Positions 51,687-60,481 of a stretch of DNA of 64,000 bases are shown here, one piece after another. The DNA lies in contig NZ_JAANMZ010000023.1 in assembly GCF_011250555.1 (NCBI RefSeq), forward strand, positions 1-64,000, in the 5' to 3' direction. How positions within the stretch are numbered: the first letter of the stretch is position 1; each line of letters opens with the position of its first letter. A program made the translations under genes and the position numbers. Under the pieces are notes generated by a model. That model did not search any database, was not told where the DNA came from, and saw only the letters and a list, made by a program, of their open reading frames with translations. The DNA comes from Bacillus sp. MM2020_4 (GTDB taxonomy: Bacteria > Bacillota > Bacilli > Bacillales > Cytobacillaceae).

Positions 51687-51789
51687 TTTTAAGACCTCCA
51701 TTATCCTTATTGACGTTGCTACCGCCTCATTAGCTATCAATTCCATCACTAACCGTCATTGGCTCGGTTAACAGCGCTTTGGTTAACAG

Positions 51790-51975
51790 TTAATTCTTTC
51801 TCTTAACTAGTTTTGTAATAAGCTGTCCGTCTTTGCACACAACCAATCGGTCATAGCCGTTATCAGTAGCTGTATGCTTTTTTTCTTTTATCCAACATCC
51901 ATTTAGTAGCTCTGATAATCCGACTGGAACCGGAACTGGGAATTCACCCACTTTCATTTCAGTTATTGTAATCAT
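51790..51975 (-). CDS. hypothetical protein, 61 residues
   Basis: Beta-rich small protein (EMKVGEFPVPVPVGLSELLN, DRLVVCKDGQLITKLVKR). Second gene of the early operon, after the Cro-like gene. Confidence 0.68.
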   Translation of the reverse strand: MITITEMKVGEFPVPVPVGLSELLNGCWIKEKKHTATDNGYDRLVVCKDGQLITKLVKRKN

Positions 51976-52001
51976 TTGGCTCCTCCTTCTCTATCTCCTC
52001 C

Positions 52002-52226
52002 TTATGCAGTTTTGAATTTCCGAAAAAACTCGGATTGTGGTCCAAAAAAAATATTGTCTAGAGGGATCTGATACAATTTTTCGACATTTATTAAAAATGT
52101 TCTTGGTACATTTGTTGAATCTTTCTCGTACTTAGAAAGTGTATCTTTATTAATACCAAGGAGAGCTGCCGCATCTGTTAATTTTAGTCCAGCATTCACC
52201 CGTGCTGCTCTTAGTGTGATTTTCAT
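52002..52226 (-). CDS. Cro-like XRE regulator
   Basis: About 74 residues with a Cro/CI helix-turn-helix (GLKLTDAAALLGINKDTLSK). First gene of the leftward early operon, expressed from the strong promoter at 52,265-52,293. ATG at 52226 is preferred: AAGGAGG would be too close to a GTG at 52238. Confidence 0.9.
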   Translation of the reverse strand: MKITLRAARVNAGLKLTDAAALLGINKDTLSKYEKDSTNVPRTFLINVEKLYQIPLDNIFFGPQSEFFRKFKTA

Positions 52227-52264
52227 ATATGTAATCACCTCCTTGTTAACTTCGGCTTGAATCT

Positions 52265-52397
52265 AATATATCCGAGATTTTTCGGAATGTCAACCGGATT
52301 TTCTCGGATTTTTAATAAATATTATAAAGTTTTCGTATTATTTATTCCGTTTATTTTCGGATTTTTTATTTACTTTCCGTATTTTTTCGGATATAAT
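52265..52397. promoter_or_regulatory. lysis-lysogeny switch: two promoters, four 16-bp operators
   Basis: Leftward promoter: TTGACA (52288-52293 complement) and TATATT (52265-52270 complement) with a 17-bp spacer, a near-perfect SigA site. Rightward promoter: TTTACT (52369-52374) and TATAAT (52392-52397), 17-bp spacer. Operators: TCCGAGATTTTTCGGA (52271-52286), ACCGGATTTTCTCGGA (52293-52308), TCCGTTTATTTTCGGA (52346-52361) and TCCGTATTTTTTCGGA (52376-52391). The first and last fill the two promoter spacers. Confidence 0.88.
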
Positions 52398-52441
52398 CTA
52401 AGTAACTTATAAATAAGAAACGATACGTGGAGGGGACCAAA

Positions 52442-53101
52442 TTGTTAGATCGTGATTTACCACTAAAAAAGAAAATTTCCGAGAATATAAAAACTTATAT
52501 GAAAATAAATAATTGGAGTCAAATAAAAACAAGTGAGATTTCAGGAATCTCTAAAAGCACTCTTTCTGATTACATAAATTGTAAAACTTTAATACATCCA
52601 GGAAATGTTGAAAAATTAGCAAAAGCATTTGGAGTTGAGAAATCTGATATTGATCCAAGTTTTGGATCATCAAAAGATATAGTAAACGAAGACCAAGGTG
52701 AATATTCAGCTCCTAATTCTATGAAAAAACTCCCAGTGGTTGGAAAAATTTCATGTGGTGCCGGATCAATTGCGTTTGAAGAAATTGAAGGATACGAACC
52801 TACACCAAGAGAATGGTTAAATGGCGGCGAATATTTTTATCTTAAAGCTAAGGGAGATAGTATGGTCAATGCTCGAATTGTGGAAGGTGATTTGTTATTA
52901 ATTAGAAAACAATATGACGTAGAAAACGGCGAGATTGCTGCAGTGTCAATCGATGATGAAGCTGTCCTTAAAAGAGTATTCAAAACTGGTGATAATGTGA
53001 TTCTTCAAAGTGAAAACCCTAATTATGCTCCAATTGTACTCGACCCTAAAAAGAATATCCGCATCATTGGAAAATTAAAACGAGTAGTTTTAACTTTTTA
53101 A
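52442..53101 (+). CDS. LexA-like CI repressor with S24 peptidase domain
   Basis: About 219 residues. The N-terminal HTH (SQIKTSEISGISKSTLSDYI) binds the operators; the C-terminal LexA/S24 domain has the Ser nucleophile in KAKGDSMV and the Lys in EAVLKRV, with ISCGAGS as the likely self-cleavage region. RecA filaments would trigger cleavage, so the prophage should respond to DNA damage. TTG at 52442 after GGAGGGG is a good start; GTG at 52427 is the alternative. Confidence 0.93.
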   Translation: MLDRDLPLKKKISENIKTYMKINNWSQIKTSEISGISKSTLSDYINCKTLIHPGNVEKLAKAFGVEKSDIDPSFGSSKDIVNEDQGEYSAPNSMKKLPVVGKISCGAGSIAFEEIEGYEPTPREWLNGGEYFYLKAKGDSMVNARIVEGDLLLIRKQYDVENGEIAAVSIDDEAVLKRVFKTGDNVILQSENPNYAPIVLDPKKNIRIIGKLKRVVLTF

Positions 53102-53159
53102 ATACATAGAGGTAGGTGTGATAACTAACTTTTTTATTAAATAGGAGGTAATTTTGTAT

Positions 53160-54521
53160 ATGAGGGCCGCATTATATATTAGAGTTAGTACTCAAGAACA
53201 AGTTGAAAATTACAGTATAGAATCACAAAAAGAGCGCTTGGAGGCATATTGTAAATCAAAAGGTTGGGCAGTTTATGATGTTTACATTGATCCAGGCTAT
53301 AGCGGCTCAAATACTGACCGCCCAGCTCTGCAACGGTTGCTAGCTGATTTAAATAATATTGATGTAGTGGTTGTTTATAAATTAGACCGTCTCTCTCGTT
53401 CGCAAAGAGATACGCTTGATTTAATCGAGGAATATTTTCTAAAAAACAGTGTAGAATTTGTATCTATCACAGAAACTCTCGATACATCCACACCATTTGG
53501 GAAAGCAATGATAGGCATATTATCGGTATTTGCCCAATTAGAACGTGAGACGATAGCTGAGCGCATGAGAATGGGGTTAATCAAACGAGCTGAAGAAGGA
53601 TATAGAAGTGCTGGGGGGAATTATGATCCAGCTGGTTATGGAAGAGGAGAAAATGGAGAACTGTTTATTAAAGAAGAGGAGGCATTGCATATTAAAACAA
53701 CCTATGACCTTTATGAACAATACCATTCGATTACTAAGGTTCAGGAAATATTAAAGGAACTAGAGTTTCCAGTATGGCGATTTAGGCGCTATAACGACAT
53801 ATTAAGAGCGAAATTATATTGTGGGTATGTAAGCTTTGCAGGAACTTATTATAAAGGCCTTCATGATCCGATTGTTACAGAAGAACAATTTAACCGTGTA
53901 CAAGTGCTTTTATCAAGACATAAAGGACATAATGCTCATAAAGCTAAAGAAGCATTGTTATCAGGATTAATTATTTGTGGGCACTGTGGAGAAAATTTTG
54001 TTTCATATCTTTATTATGACAAGCTAAAAAGTGGAGAGAAGAAAAAATACCGTTATTATTTATGCAGGGCAAAAAGATTTCCTTCTGAGTACACTGAAAA
54101 ATGTACAAATAAAAATTGGAATGGAAATAAGCTAGAAAAACTAATTATTGATGAAATCCAAAATTCGATAATCGATAAGAAAACCGAGAAAAGTAAAACA
54201 AAAAAAATTAACTATGACAAATTGATTAAGAAAGTTGATGAAAAAATGGAGCGCACCTTAGCTTTATATGTGGAGGGCAACATGCCAGTTGCATTACTCA
54301 ATAAACAGATCGATGCGCTGGAACAAGAAAAAAAACAACTACAGAATAAAAAGGAAATACAAGAAAAACAATTAGAAATCCAACTCACAGATAAAGAATT
54401 GAAACAGTATACGATTGATCTGCAATCTGCGGATTTCCCCACCAGGCAGGCCGTCATTCAAAAGTTAATAAAACAAATTATCATCCACAATGAAGATGTA
54501 GAAATCGTGTGGAATTTTTAA
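53160..54521 (+). CDS. int: large serine recombinase (integrase)
   Basis: About 453 residues. The catalytic domain has Ser in YIRVSTQEQ, then DRLSRS and the E-helix FAQLERETIAERM. A recombinase domain is followed by a zinc ribbon (CGHCG ... CRAKRF ... CTNK) and a C-terminal coiled coil with a long Lys/Gln-rich helix. This is the A118/phiC31-type integrase, which recombines attP and attB without host factors. It ends 10 bp inside the phage attachment arm, and the interrupted comFA fragment ends in the opposite direction over the same bases. A TTG at 53154 is an alternative start. Confidence 0.97.
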   Translation: MRAALYIRVSTQEQVENYSIESQKERLEAYCKSKGWAVYDVYIDPGYSGSNTDRPALQRLLADLNNIDVVVVYKLDRLSRSQRDTLDLIEEYFLKNSVEFVSITETLDTSTPFGKAMIGILSVFAQLERETIAERMRMGLIKRAEEGYRSAGGNYDPAGYGRGENGELFIKEEEALHIKTTYDLYEQYHSITKVQEILKELEFPVWRFRRYNDILRAKLYCGYVSFAGTYYKGLHDPIVTEEQFNRVQVLLSRHKGHNAHKAKEALLSGLIICGHCGENFVSYLYYDKLKSGEKKKYRYYLCRAKRFPSEYTEKCTNKNWNGNKLEKLIIDEIQNSIIDKKTEKSKTKKINYDKLIKKVDEKMERTLALYVEGNMPVALLNKQIDALEQEKKQLQNKKEIQEKQLEIQLTDKELKQYTIDLQSADFPTRQAVIQKLIKQIIIHNEDVEIVWNF

Positions 54522-55090
54522 TACAAAAAAATTATGTATTCATATCCTGCCACGCAAACAGCCCAGATAAGGTGCTCCTGATTCGCATGGATGGCCTCCA
54601 CCACATGATTTGACGCTACCCTTTGCCCCTCCGAGAGTATCCCTTTCCATTCCAATACCTTCATAGGGGAAAGGGTGTCAGGCACCGGGCCCTTCCAGCC
54701 CATCAGCGGAGTGCATTCACTGATTCTGCCCATCATGAGGCAATGCCGGCAATAGAGGCAGGTTTCGCCACATCGTGAGCATGGAAAGGCGGCAAACCAC
54801 CTTGGGTCCTTGTTGCCACACCGTCCGCAAATAGGTTGTTTTCCATTGTAGACGATTCCTTTACGGTATGTAACATATCCATTTTGATAATGTGTTTGGA
54901 CTTCCTCATGGGTGAATGGAATATCTTCAAGGAGGAGCTGTTTTCCGGAAAGAATCTGCTGAAGGTTAGGGTTGTAGGCAAACTTTGGATTGAGCGGCGG
55001 CTGTGGGATGGTTGGGATTTTCGAGATGGGCAGAGAGTCTTCGACAGTATTGCTTTTTATTAAGAGTTCATCCTTTATGATAAACCGCAT
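54518..55090 (-). pseudogene. comFA: comFA 5' part, truncated by prophage
   Basis: Residues 1-179 of ComFA: N-terminal region, four-cysteine zinc domain (CGRCG, CSRCGETC-L-YCRHC) and the start of the helicase domain up to HLIWAVC. Then 11 phage-encoded residues (VAGYEYIIFLY) precede a stop. The truncated 190-residue product has no P-loop. I chose ATG 55090 because of GAAGGTG upstream; an ATG at 55111 has none. No clear ComK box pair was found upstream, where the gene overlaps a NERD gene. Confidence 0.95.
54531..54557. other. prophage attachment site, comFA 5' side
   Basis: Phage arm ATTATGTATTCATATCCTG (54531-54549) and core CGCAA (54553-54557), after which comFA sequence resumes. Pairs with 14125-14152. 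Confidence 0.85.
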
Positions 55091-56073
55091 GCGGGCACCT
55101 TCTTTGGCCATTGATGGTAAATTCGATTTTTTGTTTTTCCTGTTGATGGTAGGTTTAATTTATATAGGACTTTTTGAGCGGTATCGTTGTTTGGGAGATG
55201 CAGGAGACTTCGAAGCTCGAAATTGGTAATCGTTGGTTTAATCAAGTAAAAATGGTCAATGACGGCTTCTAAATAGGCATCTTTTGAGGTAGTTTTGCAA
55301 GAGGGACAAATCCATTTTCCTCTTTTATAATTCATCGGAATGTGGTGGCAGTTTTCAGTCGGACAACAAACTCCACTGCGAATATCCTTTTCTGTAAGGT
55401 TGTATTCTTTTAAAATATTTATCGGCTTCGGACAGTGCAGACTTAAGAGTAAGTCTCCAATTTTAGTAAGAGTATCGCTATCTACTCTTTCATGACTATA
55501 TCTTTGTTCGAAATGATCAATTTTATTAAAAACATCTCTTCCCTTACAAACTTTGCTAAAATCAACTTTTTCACCGGGATTGGTTTTTAAGATTGTATTC
55601 GTGCTTTTAAAGAAAATTAGGGTATCAATCGGCAATAGATTGCATCCATTATTGACCATCCAGCTTTGAAAGAGGGACTTCAATCGTTGGCATTGGACTC
55701 GAGGGTCTTCGAAGGCCTCTTCAGTACCATCCTCATGAACCCGAATAAGCTGCTTGAATATATTATCAAAAATTAGCGTGCCGGCAATATTTTTTGCTTC
55801 AATGATTAAAATATAGCTTCGAGATAGGAGTAGAGTATCGATTTGAAAGTGAGTACCATTAATTTGGAGTTGGAGGTCATGAAAGGTGAGGTATTTTTCC
55901 TGTGGAAGTTCCTTTACGTAATTTGCTAGAGCCATTTCGCCCCAATATCCTGCCCACCTTTTGGCTAAGTCTCTTTCAATTTCTTGATATTTATAATGGC
56001 TTCTACTAATTCGTCTTTTTAAAATCTCATTTAAAAATAATCTATGTGGCGAGGTGAGTTCTTTCATATTCAA
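55075..56073 (-). CDS. NERD-domain protein with C-terminal zinc ribbon
   Basis: About 332 residues. Nuclease-related domain (KRWAGYWGEMALANYVKELP, HFQIDTLLLSRSYILIIEAKN) is a restriction-enzyme-like fold with the D...E-x-K set. C-terminal cysteines (CCPTENC, CPSCK) form a zinc ribbon, followed by a winged-helix-like segment. The gene end overlaps the comFA start, so the two may be co-transcribed. Role unknown. The start is ambiguous: TTG 56073, GTG 56085 or ATG 56067. Confidence 0.85.
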   Translation of the reverse strand: MNMKELTSPHRLFLNEILKRRISRSHYKYQEIERDLAKRWAGYWGEMALANYVKELPQEKYLTFHDLQLQINGTHFQIDTLLLSRSYILIIEAKNIAGTLIFDNIFKQLIRVHEDGTEEAFEDPRVQCQRLKSLFQSWMVNNGCNLLPIDTLIFFKSTNTILKTNPGEKVDFSKVCKGRDVFNKIDHFEQRYSHERVDSDTLTKIGDLLLSLHCPKPINILKEYNLTEKDIRSGVCCPTENCHHIPMNYKRGKWICPSCKTTSKDAYLEAVIDHFYLIKPTITNFELRSLLHLPNNDTAQKVLYKLNLPSTGKTKNRIYHQWPKKVPACGLS

Positions 56074-56186
56074 TTGGGTTGCCACTCCTTTACCTTATAT
56101 TCTTACTTTGAAGAAATACTGCAAATACTGAAGAATTTCCTGCTTATTTGTCGAATATTTTTGTGATGTTTTTATGTCGGTGTTGG

Positions 56187-56303
56187 ATTCCGCTCACTCT
56201 TGGCATAATTCCGCCAAACTGGGGTTGGATTCCGCCAAACTCGTGAATAATTCCGCCGACATTTGCACTTATTCCGCCAAGCTAACCTCCGATTCCGCCA
56301 AAT
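56187..56303. repeat. six ATTCCGC repeats at exact 21-bp period
   Basis: ATTCCGC begins at 56187, 56208, 56229, 56250, 56271 and 56292. Five of the six read ATTCCGCC, while the filler between them differs. The period equals two DNA turns. On the minus strand it reads as GGCGGAAT units that create spurious Trp-Arg-Asn ORFs. Such units recur in Bacillaceae intergenic DNA. Confidence 0.85.
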
Positions 56304-56391
56304 CCCATTTTCACCCACATACCATACCAAAATACCAATCCAAATATAAAAAACCATTCTGGCCCAAAGACCAGAATGGCAGCTAACTTTT

Positions 56392-57231
56392 CTATTTTTT
56401 CATCCAGCCCATGCCCATTGACCCTTCGCCAAGATGGGCGCCGATGACAGCCCCGAAGTAGCCAATCGAGAATTCGACGTTTGGATACATGGCTGATAAC
56501 TCCTTCCGCCATTCTTCCGCTTCTTCCTCACGATTTGCATGAATGATGACGGCTTGATAGGCTTCGCCTGTTGAAGCATCCTCCGCGAGCAAATCAACGA
56601 TACGTTTCATTGCCTTTTTCCGGGTGCGGATTTTTTCAAAAGGGACAATGACCTTGTCTTTGAAATGCAACAGTGGTTTAACCTGCAGAATGCTGCCGAT
56701 AAAGGCTTGCGCACTTGAGAGCCGTCCGCCACGTTGCAGATGTGTCAAATCATCGACCATAAAATAGGCTCGGGCCGAACGTTTCAACTCTTCCAACCTG
56801 TTCATGATCACATCAGGATCGACACCATGAGAAGCCATCTTAGCTGCTTCTAGAGCATAAAAGCCCTGAACCATGCAGCTGATTTCGGAATCAAACGGAT
56901 AAACCTTGATGCCTTCTACCATCGTACTAGCAGTGACAGCCCCCTGATACGTTCCGCTGATTCCACTCGATAGGTGTACACAAATGACCACATCGTGGTC
57001 TGCCGAAAGCTGCTCAAATAGCTCAACAAATTGGCCAATGGGCGGCTGCGAAGTCGTTGGGAGTTCTTTCGTCTGCACTTCTTCATAAAACTGACTCCAC
57101 GTAAGATCAATTTCTTCTTGATAAACTTCATTCCCAAAAATAACATGTAAGGGAATTAGATGTATATTCCATTTTTCGCGTAATTCTATCGGTATGTACG
57201 CGGTGCTATCCGTGACAATTGCCGTTCTCAT
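56392..57231 (-). CDS. degV: DegV-family fatty-acid-binding protein
   Basis: A 279-residue protein of the DegV/FakB fold, which binds a fatty acid for phosphorylation by FakA. Motifs: IVTDSTAYIP, the TSQPPIGQF region and HLSSGISGTYQGA, GHIG-type ending (IGAHLGEGSMGMGW). Located downstream of degU as in B. subtilis. Confidence 0.95.
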   Translation of the reverse strand: MRTAIVTDSTAYIPIELREKWNIHLIPLHVIFGNEVYQEEIDLTWSQFYEEVQTKELPTTSQPPIGQFVELFEQLSADHDVVICVHLSSGISGTYQGAVTASTMVEGIKVYPFDSEISCMVQGFYALEAAKMASHGVDPDVIMNRLEELKRSARAYFMVDDLTHLQRGGRLSSAQAFIGSILQVKPLLHFKDKVIVPFEKIRTRKKAMKRIVDLLAEDASTGEAYQAVIIHANREEEAEEWRKELSAMYPNVEFSIGYFGAVIGAHLGEGSMGMGWMKK

Positions 57232-57316
57232 AACGTTTTACCATCCTTGTTTAATTACTGCTCCATGTTATCTATTATTTTATCTGAAAAAGGAATAAAA
57301 TGCATTAACTAGTCGT

Positions 57317-57350
57317 TAAAAAGGACACGCCCTCATGAGCGTGCCCTTTT
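57317..57350 (-). terminator. degU terminator
   Basis: AAAGGGCACGC and GCGTGTCCTTT stem with an A/T-rich tail (TTTTTAA on the minus strand) between degU and degV. Confidence 0.85.
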
Positions 57351-57358
57351 AGAAAAAC

Positions 57359-58045
57359 TTATCTTACTTCCACCCAGCCATTTTTAATCGCGACAACAAC
57401 GGCTTGGGTACGGTCATTGACGTTCATTTTTTGTAAAATATTGCTAACATGATTTTTCACAGTCTTTTCACTGATGAAAAGGGATTCGCCAATCCCACGG
57501 TTACTTTTTCCATCCGCAAGCAATTGCAGCACTTCACATTCGCGGCGTGTTAACAGATGCAACGGACGGCGAATTTCGAGCGTTGGAACGTAACCGCCAC
57601 CGCCGTGAGCAACACCGGCAGCCAGCTTCCGATATTCATTAACCAGGTTGTGTGTGACTTTGGGATGTAAATACGATCCTCCGTCAGCGACAACGCGGAC
57701 AGCTTCAATCAAGGCATCGGCGTCCATTTCTTTTAAAAGATAGCCACAGGCACCTGTTTTTAGAGCATGTGTCACATAGTTTTCATCGTCATGAATCGAT
57801 AAGATAATAATCTTTGTGTTCGGGAACTTTTCGATTAGTTCACGGGTTGCTTCGACACCATTCATTTGCGGCATATTAATATCCATAATGACCACATCCG
57901 GCTGGTGCTCCTGCACAAGGCCCAATGCCTCGCTGCCATCATCGCCTTCAGCCACGACTTGAAAAGCTTTCTCAAATTCTAGTATTCTCTTAACGCCTTC
58001 TCTGAACAGTTGGTGATCATCTATAATGACAATTTTGGTAGTCAA
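57359..58045 (-). CDS. degU: response regulator DegU
   Basis: A 228-residue NarL/LuxR-type regulator. Receiver domain with Asp pair IIDDHQLF and phospho-Asp in [11 protein letters not shown]-terminal [23 protein letters not shown]. Controls exoenzymes, motility and competence. TTG start after AGGGGG. It is encoded after degS. DegU is known to aid ComK binding at comK, so it links functionally to the split comFA gene. Confidence 0.98.
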   Translation of the reverse strand: MTTKIVIIDDHQLFREGVKRILEFEKAFQVVAEGDDGSEALGLVQEHQPDVVIMDINMPQMNGVEATRELIEKFPNTKIIILSIHDDENYVTHALKTGACGYLLKEMDADALIEAVRVVADGGSYLHPKVTHNLVNEYRKLAAGVAHGGGGYVPTLEIRRPLHLLTRRECEVLQLLADGKSNRGIGESLFISEKTVKNHVSNILQKMNVNDRTQAVVVAIKNGWVEVR

Positions 58046-58100
58046 ATGCTACGCCCCCTCATTTTTCAATTTCAATTTATCTTTACTTACGAATTTTGCT

Positions 58101-59243
58101 TTAGTTAAGTAATGGAACACGAATGAATACCTCGGTCCCTTTGTCAATTTTTGAATGGAAGGTAATTTCCCCGTCAAGCAGGTCGACACGTTCTTTCATC
58201 CCGATCATTCCAAAAGACTCGGGTTTGCGCTCCGTGAGATCAAATCCAACGCCGTTGTCCTTAATCAAAACGGTTACTGCGGTCTTGGTTATTTCCATTT
58301 TCACGGCAATTTCACAGGCATTTGCATGTTTGATGGCATTTTGCACGGACTCCTGAATGATTCGGAATAGGGCAACCTCAAACTTAGCAGGAAGTCGACG
58401 TTCTAGTCCCATATTTACAAAATTGATCTTCGATTGTTTATGATATTCTTCGATGGTTTGTAAATATTTTCTGAGGGTCGGAACGAGACCCAAATCGTCC
58501 AGCGCCATCGGCCGGAGATCATAAATAATTCGCCGGACCTCATAAAGGGCGGAACGGACCATGATTTTATAATTATGGATTTCAGAAAAAGCCTCGTCAG
58601 GGCCCCTATCTCGGTATACACGCTCAATTAAATCTGAGCGCATGATCACATTTGCCAGCATTTGCGCAGGCCCATCATGAATCTCCCTTGATAACCGCTT
58701 CCGCTCTTCTTCTTGTGCTTCAATAATTTTCAAACCGAAGTCTTGTTTAGCCTTGGCGTTTTGTAATGCTTTACCCACTTGCTCTAAATCGCTGGTCAAG
58801 TAATTCATGACCACTGAAATTTGCGAAATAAGCTGATCGGCACGGTCGATTGTATCATTTAAACCGACTAACCTTTTTTCAAGATCATCCCGTTTGTCCA
58901 ACAGTTGCTTTTTATACTGCCAATTAATCGATAGATCCATTTGCAGCTGGTGGGCTTTTTCGTAGGCTTCCCTTACCTCTTCTTCTGAATACTTTTTAAA
59001 ATTCATACTGACTTCTGATAACATAACCCTGGCTTCCTGAACCTGTACGTCAAGCTTGTCGCCCTCTTCAATCAGCTTTACCATCGTTTGCTTAATAGTA
59101 CGAAGTTCAGTTGTCATATTTTCATAATCTTGGCGGCATTGCTCACCAATTTGAAAAATATCACTTTTACTACATGTTACAGTTTCAATCATTTCTTCGC
59201 GAATTTCATCAATTGACTTCACATTCATCTGCATAATTTTCAT
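58101..59243 (-). CDS. degS: sensor histidine kinase DegS
   Basis: A 380-residue cytoplasmic kinase. N-terminal coiled-coil sensor; HisKA_3 dimerisation helix with phospho-His in RLSREIHDGPAQML; ATPase motifs IQESVQNAIKHA and DNGVGFD. It phosphorylates DegU. GGAGGA ribosome site. Confidence 0.98.
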   Translation of the reverse strand: MKIMQMNVKSIDEIREEMIETVTCSKSDIFQIGEQCRQDYENMTTELRTIKQTMVKLIEEGDKLDVQVQEARVMLSEVSMNFKKYSEEEVREAYEKAHQLQMDLSINWQYKKQLLDKRDDLEKRLVGLNDTIDRADQLISQISVVMNYLTSDLEQVGKALQNAKAKQDFGLKIIEAQEEERKRLSREIHDGPAQMLANVIMRSDLIERVYRDRGPDEAFSEIHNYKIMVRSALYEVRRIIYDLRPMALDDLGLVPTLRKYLQTIEEYHKQSKINFVNMGLERRLPAKFEVALFRIIQESVQNAIKHANACEIAVKMEITKTAVTVLIKDNGVGFDLTERKPESFGMIGMKERVDLLDGEITFHSKIDKGTEVFIRVPLLN

Positions 59244-59606
59244 ATCATTCCTCCAGGAGGGGCATATTTTCCCTTATTCCTTAAGGCCTATTAACATATT
59301 TTACCTTAAATTGCACCAAATAGCTAATCTAACATACATGGGTGGCCTCATACTTGGATGAAAAAAGTAGTATAATAGTAAGTATTCTATCCCATTCAAC
59401 CATCCTTTTTATTAAAAAGTTTCTGGTTGAACCATGTCTATTATATCATTCGAACGTTACTTCTATATTAAAGGTATATTACATCTTTATTTTTAAAAAG
59501 AAAAGTACAAGTGCCCTGGTCCGCATGTAAGGCCTAGAGCGCTGAAGCTGGACAATTTTCAAGATTGAAATTTATACTTACCTTTTACAAAAGAAAGGAG
59601 CTTGTT
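59244..59606. other. degS-yvyE divergent intergenic region
   Basis: About 360 bp. AT-rich with no convincing ORF. A segment at about 59,505-59,555 (GTGCCCTGGTCCGCATGTAA onwards) is GC-richer and may be a dispersed intergenic repeat, but only one copy is in this window. Promoters were not resolved. Confidence 0.3.
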
Positions 59607-60242
59607 ATGCTGCCTCGATACTATACAGTGAAACAAATGGGAGAAAATGAAATCAACATCCAAAAGTCCCGTTTTATTGCCCATATTAAACGAGCCGAAT
59701 CAGAAAATGAAGCCCAGGAATTCATTCAAACCATAAAAAAACAGCATTGGAACGCTACACACAACTGCTCCGCCTATCTCATCGGCGAGCATGACCAAAT
59801 TCAGAAGGCCAATGATGACGGCGAGCCAAGCGGAACCGCTGGCGTTCCAATGCTTGAAGTGTTGAAAAAAAGAAAGCTGAAGGATACGGTTGTCGTGGTT
59901 ACCCGCTATTTTGGTGGGATTAAATTAGGTGCTGGCGGGCTTATACGTGCATACGGCAAAGCAACATCGGAGGGATTAGACGCAGTTGGTATCGTCGAAC
60001 GGAAGCTTGCACAGATTATCCACGTGAAAATTGACTATACCTGGCTTGGGAAAATTGAAAAAGAGGTTCGTGCTTCCGAGTATAAAATAAAAGATATTCA
60101 TTATTTAGATACCGTTGAAGTTGAGGTTTATGTTGCAGAAGACCTTGTGCTACCATTTATGGATTGGATGGTTGAACTTACCAATGGCCAATGCGACATG
60201 AAAAAGGGGGATAAGCTTTATCTTGAGGAAGAATTAGGGTAA
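59607..60242 (+). CDS. yvyE: YvyE/YigZ-family (IMPACT) protein
   Basis: A 211-residue protein of the UPF0029/IMPACT family: KSRFIAHIKRAESENEAQEF, HNCSAYLIGEHDQIQKANDD, GEPSGTAGVPMLEVL and VTRYFGGIKLGAGGLIRAY. ATG at 59607 has AAAGGAG. Divergent from degS as in B. subtilis. Likely a regulatory RNA/ribosome-related fold; precise role unknown. Confidence 0.96.
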   Translation: MLPRYYTVKQMGENEINIQKSRFIAHIKRAESENEAQEFIQTIKKQHWNATHNCSAYLIGEHDQIQKANDDGEPSGTAGVPMLEVLKKRKLKDTVVVVTRYFGGIKLGAGGLIRAYGKATSEGLDAVGIVERKLAQIIHVKIDYTWLGKIEKEVRASEYKIKDIHYLDTVEVEVYVAEDLVLPFMDWMVELTNGQCDMKKGDKLYLEEELG

Positions 60243-60309
60243 TGCTATTTTAATGAAAATGGAAAACAATCCCAATGAACCCTTTATTTCCATAACACTA
60301 AACTACATA

Positions 60310-60371
60310 GGAAAAGTCTGGCTCAAAAGGTTACTAAATAAACTACCTTTCGAACTAGACTTTTCCTTTTG
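60310..60371 (+). terminator. yvyE terminator
   Basis: GGAAAAGTCT and AGACTTTTCC arms (60310-60319, 60357-60366) with TTTT after, long loop. Confidence 0.75.
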
Positions 60372-60481
60372 TTCTGAATTTATAAGATTAATCATGGTGG
60401 ACAATCGCTAAAAACCAAACTTAGTGGATAATTTAATCAATTATCAATAGAAAAATCTACATATAGCATAAGTATAGGAGC

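Larger units (their letters stand above)
14125..54557. mobile_element. HK97-type prophage inserted in comFA, about 40.4 kb
   Basis: Bounded by the direct repeat CGCAA at 14125-14129 and 54553-54557. It carries a large serine recombinase, a CI/Cro switch, replication genes, ArpU, P27 and large terminase, portal, ClpP-type protease, capsid, connectors, tail, holin and endolysin. Every core module is open without visible frameshift, apart from the expected tail frameshift. The genome layout resembles temperate siphophages of Bacillus and Listeria such as A118. It is likely inducible. Confidence 0.97.

Noticed and set aside
56187-56303. CRISPR array
   Set aside because: Repeat core is only 8 bp with a 21-bp period and no cas gene is present.
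56172-56357. 61-residue ORF rich in Trp-Arg-Asn units
   Set aside because: Arises from the 21-bp repeat read in frame; no ribosome site and no conserved protein feature.
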